Of a stretch of DNA of 64,000 nt, positions 26,725-38,200 are shown one piece after another. Source of the DNA: Blautia liquoris (lineage in GTDB: Bacteria > Bacillota > Clostridia > Lachnospirales > Lachnospiraceae). The stretch's first letter is position 1. The number at the start of each line of letters is the position of its first letter. Made by a program: the position numbers and the translations under genes. The notes beneath the pieces were generated by a model. That model did no database searches and was not told the DNA's origin. It saw only the letters and a program-made list of their open reading frames with translations. The stretch spans positions 248,001 through 312,000 of the forward strand of contig NZ_CP063304.1 in assembly GCF_015159595.1 (NCBI RefSeq), read 5' to 3'.

Positions 26725-26874
26725 GTGCGCGTAAATATAACATTGGCATGTACGGAATGTAAACAACGTAATTATAACATGACAAAGGACAAGAAGAATC
26801 ATCCCGACAGAATGGAGACAAAGAAATATTGTAGATTCTGCAAGAAACACACAACTCACAAAGAGACCAAATAA
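26725..26874 (+). CDS. rpmG: 50S ribosomal protein L33, zinc-binding form
   Basis: A 49-residue L33 beginning [16 protein letters not shown] and ending [15 protein letters not shown]; the two CxxC pairs make it the zinc-dependent type. The start is GTG at 26725 with GGAGG 8 bases before it; the frame is open further upstream without likeness to L33. It heads the usual rpmG-secE-nusG set. Confidence 0.95.
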   Translation: MRVNITLACTECKQRNYNMTKDKKNHPDRMETKKYCRFCKKHTTHKETK

Positions 26875-26918
26875 TTAATAGCTAAATTTGGCGCGATGCG
26901 TGATACAGAGGTGATAGG

Positions 26919-27122
26919 ATGTCAGAAACGGTAAAAGAAAAGAAAGTTAAGAAAAGCTGGTTCAAGGGCTTAAAGTCCGAATTCAAGAAGATTGTCTGGA
27001 CCGATAAGAAGAGTCTTGCAAAGCAGACAATTGCTGTTCTTGTGATCTCTGTGATCATGTGTGTTTTGATTGCAGTGATTGACAGTGCCTCTTTTGAACT
27101 GGTGAATTTATTACTGAAGTAA
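26919..27122 (+). CDS. secE: Preprotein translocase subunit SecE
   Basis: A 67-residue single-span SecE: a basic amphipathic region WFKGLKSEFKKIVWTDKKSLAKQT, then one membrane helix (about 38-60). It clamps SecY in the export channel; the motor SecA is encoded at 55430. It lies between rpmG and nusG, the standard place. ATG 26919 follows AGAGGTGATAGG. Confidence 0.95.
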   Translation: MSETVKEKKVKKSWFKGLKSEFKKIVWTDKKSLAKQTIAVLVISVIMCVLIAVIDSASFELVNLLLK

Positions 27123-27138
27123 GGGCAAAGGTGATTCA

Positions 27139-27669
27139 ATGTCAGAGACAAACTGGTATGTTGTTCATACCTATTCCGGCTATGAGAATAAAGTAAAGGC
27201 CAATATAGAAAAGACAATTGAAAACAGACATCTTGAAGACCAGATTATCGAAGTGCGAGTTCCTCTTGAAGAAGTGATAGAAGTTAAGAACGGAACAAAG
27301 AAACAGGTACAGAGAAAGTTGTTCCCGGGCTATGTTCTCATAGACATGGTCATGAATGATGACACCTGGTATGTCGTAAGGAATACAAGGGGTGTGACCG
27401 GATTCGTCGGTCCGGGCTCCAAACCGGTACCACTTACAGAGACAGAGATAAACTCACTGGGTCTGATAGAGCAGGATAAGCCCGAAGAGGATGTAGTGAT
27501 TGATCTGGAAGAGGGCGATGCAGTTGTTGTTACAGGCGGAGCCTGGGAGAAGACAACCGGAGTCGTTTTAAATATCAATAAACCAAAGCAGGTTGTCACG
27601 ATCAATGTTGAACTGTTTGGCCGGGAGACCCCGGTGGAAATCAGTTTCTCAGAAGTTCAGAAGATATAA
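27139..27669 (+). CDS. nusG: Transcription termination/antitermination protein NusG
   Basis: A 176-residue NusG: N-terminal NGN domain (NWYVVHTYSGYENKVKANIEK to RNTRGVTGFVG) that binds RNA polymerase, and C-terminal KOW domain (about 122-176, EGDAVVVTGGAWEKTTGVV). It is 16 bases after secE and leads into rplK, as in most bacteria. Confidence 0.97.
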   Translation: MSETNWYVVHTYSGYENKVKANIEKTIENRHLEDQIIEVRVPLEEVIEVKNGTKKQVQRKLFPGYVLIDMVMNDDTWYVVRNTRGVTGFVGPGSKPVPLTETEINSLGLIEQDKPEEDVVIDLEEGDAVVVTGGAWEKTTGVVLNINKPKQVVTINVELFGRETPVEISFSEVQKI

Positions 27670-27711
27670 TTATTTAAGAGACTGCGGGATCATATATGAT
27701 GCTGCATGACT

Positions 27712-27740
27712 CGTGGGAGGGGAATTCCCGCAATTACCAC
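27712..27740 (+). promoter_or_regulatory. L1-type leader hairpin before rplK
   Basis: The stretch starts CGTGGGAGGGG and ends AATTCCCGCAATTACCAC: an outer GTGG/CCAC stem and an inner GGGA/TCCC stem with an asymmetric bulge. The same motif, with one base changed, is at 28219-28247 before rplA. Feedback by ribosomal protein L1 on rplK-rplA mRNA is known in bacteria; that this is the L1 site is inference. Confidence 0.6.
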
Positions 27741-27760
27741 AATATAGGAGGTGCCTTAAT

Positions 27761-28186
27761 ATGGCAAAGAAAGTAACAGGATATATCAAACTACAGATCC
27801 CTGCTGGTAAAGCGACACCAGCACCGCCGGTTGGCCCGGCTTTAGGTCAGCACGGTGTTAACATTGTACAGTTTACAAAGGAGTTCAATGCCAGAACTGC
27901 CGACAAAGGAGATGTTCTCATCCCCGTTGTAATCACTGTATATGCAGACAGAAGTTTCAGCTTTGTAACCAAAACTCCTCCGGCAGCTGTTTTGCTGAAG
28001 AAAGCCTGCAATCTGAAATCTGGTTCGGGAGTTCCGAATAAGACAAAGGTTGCAACCATTTCCAAGGATAAACTGCGTGAGATTGCAGAGACAAAGATGC
28101 CTGACTTAAATGCAGCATCTGTTGAGACTGCGATGAGCATGATTGCCGGAACAGCAAGAAGCATGGGTATCACAGTAGAAGAATAG
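27761..28186 (+). CDS. rplK: 50S ribosomal protein L11
   Basis: A 141-residue L11 with the proline-rich N-terminal [22 protein letters not shown] and the rRNA-binding C-terminal domain ([12 protein letters not shown] end). ATG 27761 follows AGGAGGTG. It forms the GTPase-associated centre that works with EF-G and stringent-response RelA. It is paired with rplA. Confidence 0.98.
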   Translation: MAKKVTGYIKLQIPAGKATPAPPVGPALGQHGVNIVQFTKEFNARTADKGDVLIPVVITVYADRSFSFVTKTPPAAVLLKKACNLKSGSGVPNKTKVATISKDKLREIAETKMPDLNAASVETAMSMIAGTARSMGITVEE

Positions 28187-28218
28187 AATTAATTCCATTT
28201 TGACCCGGAAAAAAGAGA

Positions 28219-28247
28219 CGTGGGAGGGAAATTCCCGCAATTACCAC
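28219..28247 (+). promoter_or_regulatory. L1-type leader hairpin before rplA (second copy)
   Basis: CGTGGGAGGGA followed by AATTCCCGCAATTACCAC, almost the same 29 bases as at 27712, again 17-21 bases before a ribosomal gene start and next to its ribosome site. The duplication suggests each cistron is repressed separately. Confidence 0.6.
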
Positions 28248-28263
28248 CAGGAGGTTATAGAAA

Positions 28264-28956
28264 ATGAAACATGGTAAGAGATATACAGAGGCTGCAAAAA
28301 CAGTTGATCGTACAACACTTTACGATCCTGAAACCGCTGTTGCAGCAGTTAAGAAACTGGCAGTAGCAAAGTTTGATGAAACAATTGAAGTACACATTCG
28401 CACAGGATGTGACGGACGTCATGCCGATCAGCAGATCCGCGGAGCAGTTGTGCTGCCACATGGAACAGGAAAGACAGTTCGCGTTCTGGTATTCGCAAAA
28501 GGTGCAAAAGCTGATGAAGCTGCTGCAGCCGGAGCTGATTTCGTTGGAGCAGATGAGCTTGTCCCGAGAATCCAGAATGAAGGCTGGCTGGATTTTGATG
28601 TAGTTGTTGCTACACCGGATATGATGGGAATCGTCGGACGCCTGGGAAGAATCCTTGGACCGAAAGGTTTAATGCCAAACCCGAAGGCAGGAACTGTAAC
28701 TATGGATGTTACAAAAGCTGTAAATGATATTAAAGCAGGTAAGATTGAGTATCGCCTCGATAAATCAAACATCGTACACGTGCCGATTGGAAAAGCTTCT
28801 TTTACGGAGGAGCAGTTAGCGGACAACTTCCACACACTGATGAGTGCGATTAACAAGGCCAGACCTTCTACACTGAAAGGGCAGTATTTAAGGAGCGTTA
28901 CACTTGCTCCGACAATGGGCCCCGGTGTGAAACTGAACCCTGTTAACCTTGCATAA
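28264..28956 (+). CDS. rplA: 50S ribosomal protein L1
   Basis: A 230-residue L1, the mobile stalk protein next to the E site, beginning [15 protein letters not shown] and including [21 protein letters not shown] 28264 follows CAGGAGG. It ends in a terminator, so the rplK-rplA transcript does not run into rplJ. Likely the regulator of the paired leaders upstream. Confidence 0.98.
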   Translation: MKHGKRYTEAAKTVDRTTLYDPETAVAAVKKLAVAKFDETIEVHIRTGCDGRHADQQIRGAVVLPHGTGKTVRVLVFAKGAKADEAAAAGADFVGADELVPRIQNEGWLDFDVVVATPDMMGIVGRLGRILGPKGLMPNPKAGTVTMDVTKAVNDIKAGKIEYRLDKSNIVHVPIGKASFTEEQLADNFHTLMSAINKARPSTLKGQYLRSVTLAPTMGPGVKLNPVNLA

Positions 28957-28968
28957 ATAGAATGATTG

Positions 28969-29012
28969 AAAAAGACTGATGCGGACTTTGACGTCCTGCT
29001 TCAGTCTTTTTT
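28969..29012 (+). terminator. Terminator after rplA
   Basis: AAAGACTGA-TG-CGGAC pairs with GTCC-TGCT-TCAGTCTTT around TTTGAC, then a T run. It closes the rpmG-to-rplA operon. Confidence 0.85.
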
Positions 29013-29068
29013 GAACTTGTAGTACACAGATAGGATGACATATCGGAAGATGAAAGAGGTGTAAGAGG

Positions 29069-29929
29069 ATGATAAATGCAGGATTAATATTAGAAGGCGG
29101 AGCGACCAGAGGGGTATTCACGGCCGGTGTTTTGGATTATCTGATGGAAAACGATGTTTATCTTTCTCATGTTGTGGGTGTGTCGGCCGGAACCTGCAAT
29201 GGCGTGGACTATATTTCCCGGCAGATCGGCAGATCTCGAGATTGTATGATTCACGAGGACAAAAAAGATGGGCATGCCTACATGGGTGCTTCAGTTCTTT
29301 TGAAAAAGCATACGCTTTTCGACATGGATATGGTGTTCGATGAATATCCGAATCACCTGTATCCTTTTGATTTTAAAACATATGAGAATTCTGACATGAA
29401 GGGTGAATGGGTCGTCACGAACTGCCTTACCGGTGAACCCGAATACATGGATGATAAAGAGAACCGGGAAAATCTTATGACAATCTGCCGTGCATCTTGC
29501 AGCATGCCAATTGTATCTCCGATGGTATATATCGGAAAAGTGCCATATCTAGACGGAGGCGTCTCGGATTCAATTCCGCTTAAGAGGATGTTTTCTTATG
29601 GAAAAGACAAGAACGTTGTGATCCTGACCAGGAATCCGGGATATCGAAAGAAACCGTTCGGTCGAGCGGAAGAGAAACTTTATGCCCGTGCACTGAAAGA
29701 TTACCCAAAGATGTACGAAGCTTTCAAAAATCGTTATCAGGTATATAATCATTCCGTGAAAATGGCGGAAAAACTGGAAAAAGAGGGGAAGATATTTCTT
29801 ATCAGACCACTTGAGAATACAGTGGGACGTACGGAGACAAGCTATGAGAAACTGATGGCGTTCTACCGCCATGGGTATGACTTGATGTCAGAACAGTTTG
29901 AAAAGCTTGTAGATTACCTGAATAAATAA
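29069..29929 (+). CDS. Patatin-like phospholipase (YjjU/RssA-type)
   Basis: A 286-residue patatin-fold hydrolase: oxyanion-hole start LILEGGATRGVFTAGVLD, nucleophile Ser39 in GVSAGTC, and the Asp162 of LDGGV completing the Ser-Asp dyad. It probably hydrolyses acyl esters of lipids in the cytosol or at the membrane; the substrate is unknown. It sits alone between rplA and rplJ, a place normally without a gene, between a terminator and the L10 promoter, so it is not part of a ribosomal operon. ATG 29069 follows AAAGAGGTG. Confidence 0.9.
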   Translation: MINAGLILEGGATRGVFTAGVLDYLMENDVYLSHVVGVSAGTCNGVDYISRQIGRSRDCMIHEDKKDGHAYMGASVLLKKHTLFDMDMVFDEYPNHLYPFDFKTYENSDMKGEWVVTNCLTGEPEYMDDKENRENLMTICRASCSMPIVSPMVYIGKVPYLDGGVSDSIPLKRMFSYGKDKNVVILTRNPGYRKKPFGRAEEKLYARALKDYPKMYEAFKNRYQVYNHSVKMAEKLEKEGKIFLIRPLENTVGRTETSYEKLMAFYRHGYDLMSEQFEKLVDYLNK

Positions 29930-29931
29930 TA

Positions 29932-29960
29932 TTGACAGTACAAAAAATATGTGATATGAT
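29932..29960 (+). promoter_or_regulatory. rplJ-rplL promoter
   Basis: TTGACA, 17 bases, TATGAT, beginning just after the patatin stop codon. Confidence 0.85.
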
Positions 29961-29967
29961 ACATCAG

Positions 29968-30082
29968 TATCACGCCGAAGACAGCAGGTGCCGTAAGGCA
30001 TAAGGTTAATAACGCCTGCCGAGGATAGAAATTCTTTAGATGAAGAATATTTAGTCCTGTTCTGTGTGAACAGGACTTTTTT
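29968..30082 (+). ncRNA. Ribosomal protein L10 leader with attenuator
   Basis: The leader has the L10-leader core (ACAGCAGGTGCC...AAGGTTAATAACGCCTGCCGAGG) where L10(L12)4 binds, followed by a terminator: GTCCTGTTC (30054-30062) pairs with GAACAGGAC (30068-30076) and then TTTTTT. Binding of excess L10 favours termination before rplJ. Recognised by sequence pattern; family knowledge from the Rfam L10 leader. Confidence 0.85.
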
Positions 30083-30119
30083 AGCGTGTACGATAAATCT
30101 ATAAGGAGGTGCACCAATC

Positions 30120-30623
30120 GTGGCAAAAGTAGAACAGAAAAAACCGATCGTTGATGAGATTTCCAGTCTGATCAGTGATGCAGAATCTGTGGTACTGGTA
30201 AACTACAGCGGACTTACAGTTGCAGAAGATACTCAACTTCGTAAAAACTTAAGAGAAGCAGGTATCGTTTACAAAGTTTTTAAAAACACAATGATGAACT
30301 TTGCATTTAAGGGAACTCCTTGTGAAGAGCTCTGCAAACATCTGGAAGGAACGAATGCAATCGCAGTTTCCAAAGATGATGCGACAGCTCCGGCAAGAAT
30401 TATTGCAAAATTCGCCAAAACAGCTCCGAAAGCAGAACTGGTTGCAGGCTGCGTAGAAGGAAGCTATTATGACAAGGCAGGAATTGAATCGCTCTCCACA
30501 ATCCCTTCAAGAGAAGAACTTCTTGGAAGATTACTTGGAAGTATGCAGTCACCTGTCGCAAACTTTGCTCGTGTGCTGAAACAGATCGCTGAATCAAAAG
30601 GTGATGAAGCAGCAGCAGAATAA
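30120..30623 (+). CDS. rplJ: 50S ribosomal protein L10
   Basis: A 167-residue L10 that anchors L7/L12 dimers to the ribosome: KPIVDEISSLISDAESVVLVNYSGL at the N-terminus, and a C-terminal helix for L12. Start GTG at 30120 behind AAGGAGGTG. It is regulated by its own leader. rplL follows after 115 bases, which include TCAAGGTC/GACCTTGA arms 40 bases apart and a possible weak secondary promoter (TTGACT at 30685). Confidence 0.97.
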   Translation: MAKVEQKKPIVDEISSLISDAESVVLVNYSGLTVAEDTQLRKNLREAGIVYKVFKNTMMNFAFKGTPCEELCKHLEGTNAIAVSKDDATAPARIIAKFAKTAPKAELVAGCVEGSYYDKAGIESLSTIPSREELLGRLLGSMQSPVANFARVLKQIAESKGDEAAAE

Positions 30624-30738
30624 TAAGTGATATCAAGGTCAAAAGGTAATACGCTTCAGTCTAAAAAAAACATAAGTTTCGACCTTGACTATTCAGAACA
30701 AAAAATAAAAAAGAAAGAATATTTGGAGGTAAATAAGA

Positions 30739-31113
30739 ATGGCAAAGTTAACAACCGCTGAGTTTATTGATGCGATTAAAGAATTATCTGTATTAGAATT
30801 GAATGATTTGGTAAAAGCCTGCGAGGAAGAGTTTGGTGTATCCGCATCTGCAGGAGTTGTAGTTGCAGCAGCCGGTGATGGTGCAGCAGCCGAAGAAGAA
30901 AAAGATGAATTCGATGTTGAGCTGACGGAAGTCGGAGCAAGCAAGGTTAAAGTTATCAAAGTTGTTCGTGAAGTTACAGGACTTGGACTGAAAGAAGCAA
31001 AAGATCTCGTTGATTCAGCACCGAAAGTTATCAAAGAGTCTGCAACAAAGGCAGAAGCTGAAGAGATTAAGACAAAATTGGAAGAACAGGGTGCTAAAGT
31101 TACACTTAAGTAA
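30739..31113 (+). CDS. rplL: 50S ribosomal protein L7/L12
   Basis: A 124-residue stalk protein: N-terminal dimer domain, alanine-rich hinge (about 37-52), and C-terminal factor-binding domain ([37 protein letters not shown]). It recruits the GTPases EF-Tu and EF-G. It ends before a strong terminator. Confidence 0.98.
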   Translation: MAKLTTAEFIDAIKELSVLELNDLVKACEEEFGVSASAGVVVAAAGDGAAAEEEKDEFDVELTEVGASKVKVIKVVREVTGLGLKEAKDLVDSAPKVIKESATKAEAEEIKTKLEEQGAKVTLK

Positions 31114-31143
31114 TTACACTGTAACTGCCATAAGAAGTAAAAG

Positions 31144-31185
31144 ATCCCGGATAAGTCTGTTTCCAGATTTTACCGGGATTTTTTT
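31144..31185 (+). terminator. Terminator after rplL
   Basis: ATCCCGG (31144-31150) pairs with CCGGGAT (31173-31179), with CTG/CAG inside, then seven T. It separates rplJL from rpoBC, as in many bacteria, with partial read-through possible. Confidence 0.88.
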
Positions 31186-31209
31186 CGCGAAAAAATGTAT
31201 AATTTCCTG

Positions 31210-31238
31210 TTGACATACTTGACAAACTGTGATAATGT
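31210..31238 (+). promoter_or_regulatory. rpoB promoter region
   Basis: TTGACA at 31210-31215 and again at 31219-31224, with TGTGATAATGT at 31228-31238; the first box with TAATGT gives a 17-base spacer. The leader of about 110 bases can fold AGATTGC with GCAATCT (about 31272-31302). Confidence 0.65.
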
Positions 31239-31351
31239 AAAGGATGCACTATTATGGCAAGATATGCCTAGGAGATTGCCCATATAACAAAAAAGCAATC
31301 TAAGGTATATGGTTATAATAAATATTAAAACACACAAGGGGTGAAACGTCA

Positions 31352-34300
31352 ATGGAGAAAAACAGAATACGTCCCGTAGCCAGCGGAAAAAGTATGCGAA
31401 TGAGTTACCAGAGACAAAAAGAAGTTTTGGAGATGCCCAACTTGATAGAGGTTCAGAAAGATTCCTATAATTGGTTTATCCACGAAGGCCTCCATGAAGC
31501 CTTTGATGATATTTCTCCAATCTCAGATTACAGTGGTAAGCTGAGCCTGGAATTCGTAGATTTTACTCTGTGCGAAGACGATGTTAAGTATTCCATCGAA
31601 GAGTGTAAACAACGTGATGCAACTTATGCGGCACCTTTAAAGGTTAAAGTGAGGTTGTATAATAGAGAGAAGGATGAAATCAGCGAACATGAGATATTCA
31701 TGGGTGATCTTCCATTGATGACGGCAACAGGTACATTTGTAATCAATGGCGCAGAGCGTGTTATTGTTAGCCAGTTAGTACGTTCCCCTGGTATATATTA
31801 TTCTATCGCACACGACAAGGTAGGAAAACAGCTGTATTCTTGTACTGTGATTCCGAACCGCGGTGCCTGGCTTGAATACGAGACGGATTCGAATGACGTC
31901 TTTTATGTTCGTGTTGACAGAACAAGAAAGGTTCCGATTACGGTTCTGATCCGCGCACTTGGCATTGGAACGAATGCGGAGATCGTAGATCTTTTTGGGG
32001 AAGAGCCGAAAATATTGGCAAGCTTTGGAAAAGACACTGCTGAGAATTATCAGGAGGGTCTTCTTGAATTGTATAAAAAGATACGTCCGGGTGAGCCACT
32101 TGCAGTTGAGAGTGCTGAGAGTCTGATTAATTCCATGTTTTTTGATCCCAGACGTTATGATCTGGCAAAGGTCGGACGTTATAAATTTAATAAAAAACTA
32201 TCTTTTAAAAACCGTATTCGTGGTCACGAGCTCGCTGAAACAGTGGTTAATCCGCAGACCGGAGAAATTATCGCTGAAAAAGGTGCGAAGATGAGCCTGG
32301 AACAGTCGCTTGAGATCCAGAACGCTGCGGTTCCGTTTGTATGGATAAAAACCGAGGAACGGACTGTAAAAGTTCTTTCTAATATGATGGTTGATATTAG
32401 AAATTGGGTTGACTTATCAAAAGAGGAGCTTAACAGCCTTCACGTGACGGAAGATGTCTATTATCCGGTATTGGAGAAAATTCTGGAAGACTATACAGAT
32501 ATATCAGAACTCAAAGAAGCGATTGCCCGGGATATTCACGACCTGATTCCAAAGCATATTACCAGGGAAGATATTCTTGCTTCTATTAATTATAACATAC
32601 ATCTTGAGTATGGAATAGGAAATGATGATGATATTGATCATCTGGGAAACCGTCGTATCCGTGCGGTGGGTGAACTTCTTCAGAATCAGTATCGAATTGG
32701 ATTGTCAAGACTCGAGAGAGTTGTCCGCGAGAGGATGACAACCCAGGACATCGATGGTATTTCACCGCAGTCTCTGGTCAACATCAAACCGGTGACTGCT
32801 GCGATTAAAGAATTCTTTGGTTCTTCACAGCTGTCACAGTTTATGGATCAGAACAACCCTCTGGGAGAACTGACACATAAGAGGCGTCTGTCGGCACTTG
32901 GACCAGGCGGGCTGTCAAGAGACCGTGCGGGGTTTGAGGTCCGTGATGTTCATTACTCTCATTATGGGAGAATGTGCCCGATTGAGACTCCTGAAGGACC
33001 TAACATCGGTTTGATTAATTCACTGGCATCGTATGCCCGCATTAATCAATATGGGTTTATTGAGGCACCTTATAGAAAAACAGACAAATCAGATCCTATG
33101 AATCCGCGCGTGATAGACGAAGTTGTATATATGGCAGCGGATGAAGAGGATAATTACCACATTGCACAGGCGAATGAACCGCTTGATGATAATGGATATT
33201 TTATTAATAAGAATGTGGCAGGCCGCTACAAAGAGGAAACGCAGCAATACGAGCGCCAGATGATGGACTATATGGACGTTTCTCCTAAGATGGTCTTCTC
33301 AGTTGCAACATCACTGATTCCATTCTTGCAGAATGATGATGCGAACCGTGCACTGATGGGATCAAACATGCAGCGCCAGGCAGTGCCGCTTTTGACAACA
33401 GAGGCACCGGCAGTCGGCACAGGTATGGAAGAGAAGACAGCGATTGACTCGGGTGTTTGCGTACTTGCAAAGAAATCTGGTACGGTTTCTTATTCGGCGT
33501 CAAATGAGATCCGAATAACAAATGATGATGGAACCAGAGATGTCTATCATTTGACGAAGTTTATGCGGAGTAACCAGAGCAACTGCTACAACCAAAGGCC
33601 AATCGTCTTCAAGGGAGACCATGTGGAGGAAGGCGAAGTGATCGCAGATGGCCCGTCTACGGATCACGGAGAATTGGCCCTTGGCAAGAATCCCCTGATC
33701 GGATTTATGACCTGGGAAGGTTATAATTACGAGGATGCAGTTCTTTTGAGTGAGAGGCTGGTGCAGGACGATGTATTTACCTCCGTTCATATTGAGGAAT
33801 ATGAAGCAGAGGCGCGTGACACCAAGCTTGGGCCTGAAGAGATCACAAAGGATGTCCCAGGTGTGGGTGATGATGCACTCAAGGATCTGGATGAAAGAGG
33901 AATTATTCGAATCGGCGCGGAAGTTCGTGCCGGGGATATTCTTGTTGGAAAAGTCACACCGAAAGGTGAGACCGAGCTTACGGCAGAAGAGAGACTTCTT
34001 CGTGCAATTTTTGGTGAAAAAGCCAGAGAAGTTCGTGATACATCGCTGAAAGTACCCCATGGTGAATATGGTATTGTTGTTGACGCAAAAGTCTTTACCA
34101 GAGAAAACGGCGATGAGTTATCACCCGGTGTCAATCAGGCAGTCCGAATCTATATTGCCCAGAAGAGAAAGATCTCTGTCGGCGATAAGATGGCCGGGCG
34201 TCATGGGAATAAAGGTGTTGTTTCCCGTGTGCTTCCTGTTGAAGATATGCCGTTTCTACCAAATGGCCGCCCCCTTGATATCGTTTTGAATCCCCTGGGA

Positions 34301-35197
34301 GTACCTTCGCGTATGAATATCGGTCAGGTGCTTGAGATTCATCTTTCACTGGCTGCAAAAGCTCTTGGATTTAATATATCCACTCCGATTTTTGACGGGG
34401 CAAATGAAGTCGATATTCAGGACACACTGGATCTGGCAAACGATTATGTGAATACAAGCTGGGAAGAGTTTTCAAAAAAGTATAAAGATAAGCTGCTGCC
34501 TGAAGTGTATGAGTATCTGCATGACAACCTTGACCACAGAAGTGAATGGAAAGGGGTTCCGATCCAACGAGATGGAAAAGTGACCTTACGTGACGGGAGA
34601 ACCGGTGAGTTCTTTGATGGCCAAGTTACAATCGGCCACATGCATTATCTGAAACTCCATCATCTGGTGGATGACAAGATTCATGCCCGTTCTACAGGCC
34701 CATATTCTCTGGTTACGCAGCAGCCACTGGGTGGAAAAGCTCAATTCGGCGGACAGCGCTTCGGAGAGATGGAGGTGTGGGCCCTTGAGGCATACGGTGC
34801 TGCATATACACTGCAGGAGATTCTGACAGTGAAGTCGGATGATGTGGTAGGGCGTGTAAAAACTTATGAAGCAATTATTAAGGGTGAGAATATACCAGAA
34901 CCTGGCATACCGGAATCCTTTAAGGTACTCCTGAAAGAACTTCAGTCGTTAGGACTTGACATGAAGGTCTTAGATGAGAATGATAATGAGGTGAAACTCA
35001 TAGAATCACAGGATTATGGCGAGACTGACATGCGTGCCATTATCGAAGGTGATCGTTATACAAATAAAGAAGAAGATTTTGGCTCATACGGTTATGGCAA
35101 AAAAGAAATTAGCGGAGACGAGATGATTGACGTCGAAGAAGCCAATGATGAAGAAAAAGATGATCTCTTAGAATTTGACGAAGGACAGGATGAGTAA
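31352..35197 (+). CDS. rpoB: DNA-directed RNA polymerase subunit beta
   Basis: A 1281-residue beta subunit. The rifampicin pocket [19 protein letters not shown] and [12 protein letters not shown] keeps the sensitive-type residues. [10 protein letters not shown] and the C-terminal [19 protein letters not shown] are present. The tail is acidic ([18 protein letters not shown]). Start ATG 31352 follows AAGGGGTG. rpoC follows after 31 bases. Confidence 0.98.
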   Translation: MEKNRIRPVASGKSMRMSYQRQKEVLEMPNLIEVQKDSYNWFIHEGLHEAFDDISPISDYSGKLSLEFVDFTLCEDDVKYSIEECKQRDATYAAPLKVKVRLYNREKDEISEHEIFMGDLPLMTATGTFVINGAERVIVSQLVRSPGIYYSIAHDKVGKQLYSCTVIPNRGAWLEYETDSNDVFYVRVDRTRKVPITVLIRALGIGTNAEIVDLFGEEPKILASFGKDTAENYQEGLLELYKKIRPGEPLAVESAESLINSMFFDPRRYDLAKVGRYKFNKKLSFKNRIRGHELAETVVNPQTGEIIAEKGAKMSLEQSLEIQNAAVPFVWIKTEERTVKVLSNMMVDIRNWVDLSKEELNSLHVTEDVYYPVLEKILEDYTDISELKEAIARDIHDLIPKHITREDILASINYNIHLEYGIGNDDDIDHLGNRRIRAVGELLQNQYRIGLSRLERVVRERMTTQDIDGISPQSLVNIKPVTAAIKEFFGSSQLSQFMDQNNPLGELTHKRRLSALGPGGLSRDRAGFEVRDVHYSHYGRMCPIETPEGPNIGLINSLASYARINQYGFIEAPYRKTDKSDPMNPRVIDEVVYMAADEEDNYHIAQANEPLDDNGYFINKNVAGRYKEETQQYERQMMDYMDVSPKMVFSVATSLIPFLQNDDANRALMGSNMQRQAVPLLTTEAPAVGTGMEEKTAIDSGVCVLAKKSGTVSYSASNEIRITNDDGTRDVYHLTKFMRSNQSNCYNQRPIVFKGDHVEEGEVIADGPSTDHGELALGKNPLIGFMTWEGYNYEDAVLLSERLVQDDVFTSVHIEEYEAEARDTKLGPEEITKDVPGVGDDALKDLDERGIIRIGAEVRAGDILVGKVTPKGETELTAEERLLRAIFGEKAREVRDTSLKVPHGEYGIVVDAKVFTRENGDELSPGVNQAVRIYIAQKRKISVGDKMAGRHGNKGVVSRVLPVEDMPFLPNGRPLDIVLNPLGVPSRMNIGQVLEIHLSLAAKALGFNISTPIFDGANEVDIQDTLDLANDYVNTSWEEFSKKYKDKLLPEVYEYLHDNLDHRSEWKGVPIQRDGKVTLRDGRTGEFFDGQVTIGHMHYLKLHHLVDDKIHARSTGPYSLVTQQPLGGKAQFGGQRFGEMEVWALEAYGAAYTLQEILTVKSDDVVGRVKTYEAIIKGENIPEPGIPESFKVLLKELQSLGLDMKVLDENDNEVKLIESQDYGETDMRAIIEGDRYTNKEEDFGSYGYGKKEISGDEMIDVEEANDEEKDDLLEFDEGQDE

Positions 35198-35228
35198 TGC
35201 ACATCCAAATCGTGAAAGGGGTATTTAG

Positions 35229-38200
35229 ATGCCAGAAACAGTAAATAAAGAAACTTACCAGCCGATGACATTCGATGCAATTAAGATTGGCCTTGCATCT
35301 CCGGAAAAGATTCATGAATGGTCATATGGTGAAGTAAAAAAGCCAGAGACAATCAACTACAGAACTTTAAAACCTGAGAAAGATGGGCTGTTCTGTGAAC
35401 GTATTTTCGGACCCACGAAAGACTGGGAGTGCCATTGCGGAAAATACAAAAAGATACGTTATAAAGGTGTGATTTGTGATCGGTGCGGTGTTGAGGTGAC
35501 AAAATCTAGTGTACGCCGTGAGCGTATGGGACACATTGAACTTGCGGCTCCGGTATCCCATATCTGGTATTTTAAGGGGATCCCATCCCGAATGGGACTG
35601 ATCCTTGATCTGTCTCCGAGAACCCTGGAAAAGGTGTTGTATTTTGCCAGTTATATTGTATTGGACAGCGGCGATACAAGACTGCAGTACAAACAGGTTC
35701 TCACTGAGAGAGAGTATCAGGAAGCGCGTGAAGAGTATGGGGATGCTTTCAGAGCTGGAATGGGTGCTGAGTCCATCAAAGAGCTGCTTTTTGCAATTGA
35801 TCTTGATAAGGAATCAGAGGAATTAAAGAAAGGCCTGAGGGAATCTACTGGGCAGAAACGTGCTCGTATCATCAAGCGGCTTGAAGTAGTGGAAGCCTTT
35901 CGTGAGTCTGGAAACCGGCCGGAATGGATGATCCTGGATGCGGTACCGGTTATTCCGCCGGATCTGCGTCCTATGGTTCAGTTGGATGGAGGTCGCTTTG
36001 CAACCTCTGATTTGAATGATTTGTACCGCAGAATTATAAACCGCAACAATCGCCTGAAGAGATTGCTGGAACTAGGAGCGCCGGATATTATTGTCCGTAA
36101 TGAAAAACGTATGCTGCAGGAAGCGGTTGATGCTTTAATAGATAATGGACGCCGTGGCCGTCCGGTTACAGGTCCCGGAAACCGTGCACTGAAATCTCTG
36201 TCGGATATGCTGAAGGGAAAATCAGGCCGTTTCCGTCAAAATCTTCTCGGAAAACGTGTTGACTATTCGGGACGTTCAGTTATCGTGGTAGGTCCGGAGC
36301 TTAAGATCTATCAGTGCGGACTACCAAAAGAGATGGCAATCGAGCTGTTCAAGCCTTTTGTTATGAAAGAACTTGTTGCAAATGGAACCGCACATAATAT
36401 CAAGAATGCCAAAAAGATGGTTGAGAGGATGCAAGATGAGGTATGGGATGTCCTGGAAGAGGTAATCAAAGAACATCCAGTTATGCTGAATCGAGCGCCT
36501 ACACTGCATCGCCTTGGAATTGAAGCCTTTGAGCCGATTCTGGTTGAGGGAAAGGCAATCAAACTTCATCCATTGGTTTGTACTGCATTTAACGCCGATT
36601 TCGATGGTGATCAGATGGCGGTCCATCTTCCATTATCTGTAGAGGCTCAGGCCGAGTGCAGATTTATGCTTCTTTCCCCGAACAACCTGCTGAAGCCTTC
36701 GGACGGAGGTCCAGTGGCTGTTCCGTCGCAGGATATGGTGCTTGGAATCTATTATATTACGCAGGAGAGGCCAGGTTCCGCCGGAGAAGGAAAATATTTT
36801 AGAAGTCTGAATGAGGCGATCCTTGCAAAAGAAAACGGTTATCTGACACTGCAGTCGAGAATCACCATTCGCCGCTATGGAAAAGATGCGGAAGGTAATC
36901 CAATCCATGCGAATGTGAACTCTACACTTGGACGCTTTATGTTTAATGAAGTTATTCCACAAGATCTGGGCTATGTAGACAGAGAGATACCGGGAAATGA
37001 ACTTCTTCTTGAGATCGATTTTATGGTTGCCAAAAAGCAGCTGAAGCAGATTCTTGAAAAGATTATCAACAATCATGGCGCCACAAAGACGGCGGAAGTG
37101 CTGGATGACATCAAAGCCATGGGATACAAGTATTCCACACTTGCAGCTATGACCGTGTCGATCTCAGATATGACTGTGCCATCTGAGAAACCTCAGATGA
37201 TTGAAGATGCCCAAAATACTGTTGACAGAATTACCAGAAACTACAAACGTGGTCTGATTACCGATGAAGAGAGATATAAAGAGGTTGTTGAGACCTGGAA
37301 AGAGACTGATGATAAGCTTACACACGCACTGCTTTCAGGACTAGATCCTTACAATAACATCTTCATGATGGCTGATTCCGGTGCGCGTGGTTCTGATAAA
37401 CAGATTAAACAGCTTGCCGGTATGCGTGGACTTATGGCAGATACGACTGGTCACACGATTGAGATGCCTATCACATCCAACTTCCGTGAGGGATTGGATG
37501 TACTGGAATATTTCATGTCAGCTCATGGAGCCCGTAAGGGACTATCAGATACGGCCCTTCGTACCGCCGATTCCGGATACCTGACAAGACGACTGGTTGA
37601 TGTGTCTCAGGATTTAATTATCCGTGAAGTTGACTGCAGTGACGGGAAAGATCTTCCCGGTATGTATGTCGAGGAATTCGCAGATGGAAAAGAAGAGATT
37701 GAGAGTTTGCAGGAACGTATTACAGGACGTGTGGCCTGTGAAACGATAAAAGATAAAGATGGGAATGTGCTGGTAAAAGCAAACAGCATGATCACGCCAA
37801 AGAGAGCTGAGAAAGTCATGAAATATGGCGTGGATGAGAGCGGTGAGTTTCTGAAAAGTGTTAAGATCCGTACAATTCTCACCTGCAAGTCCCATGTGGG
37901 TATCTGTGCGAAATGTTACGGCATGAACTTGGCTACAGGAGAAACCGTTCAGGTTGGCGAGTCTGTCGGAATTATTGCTGCTCAGTCTATCGGTGAGCCT
38001 GGTACACAGCTGACTATGCGTACATTCCATACCGGTGGTGTAGCCGGTGGGGATATCACACAAGGTCTTCCCCGTGTCGAGGAACTTTTTGAGGCAAGGA
38101 AGCCGAAAGGCCTTGCGATTATTACAGAGATCAAGGGCCGTGCGTCGATCAAAGACAGCAAAAAGAAACGTGAGATTACAGTAACCGATGACGAAGAAGG

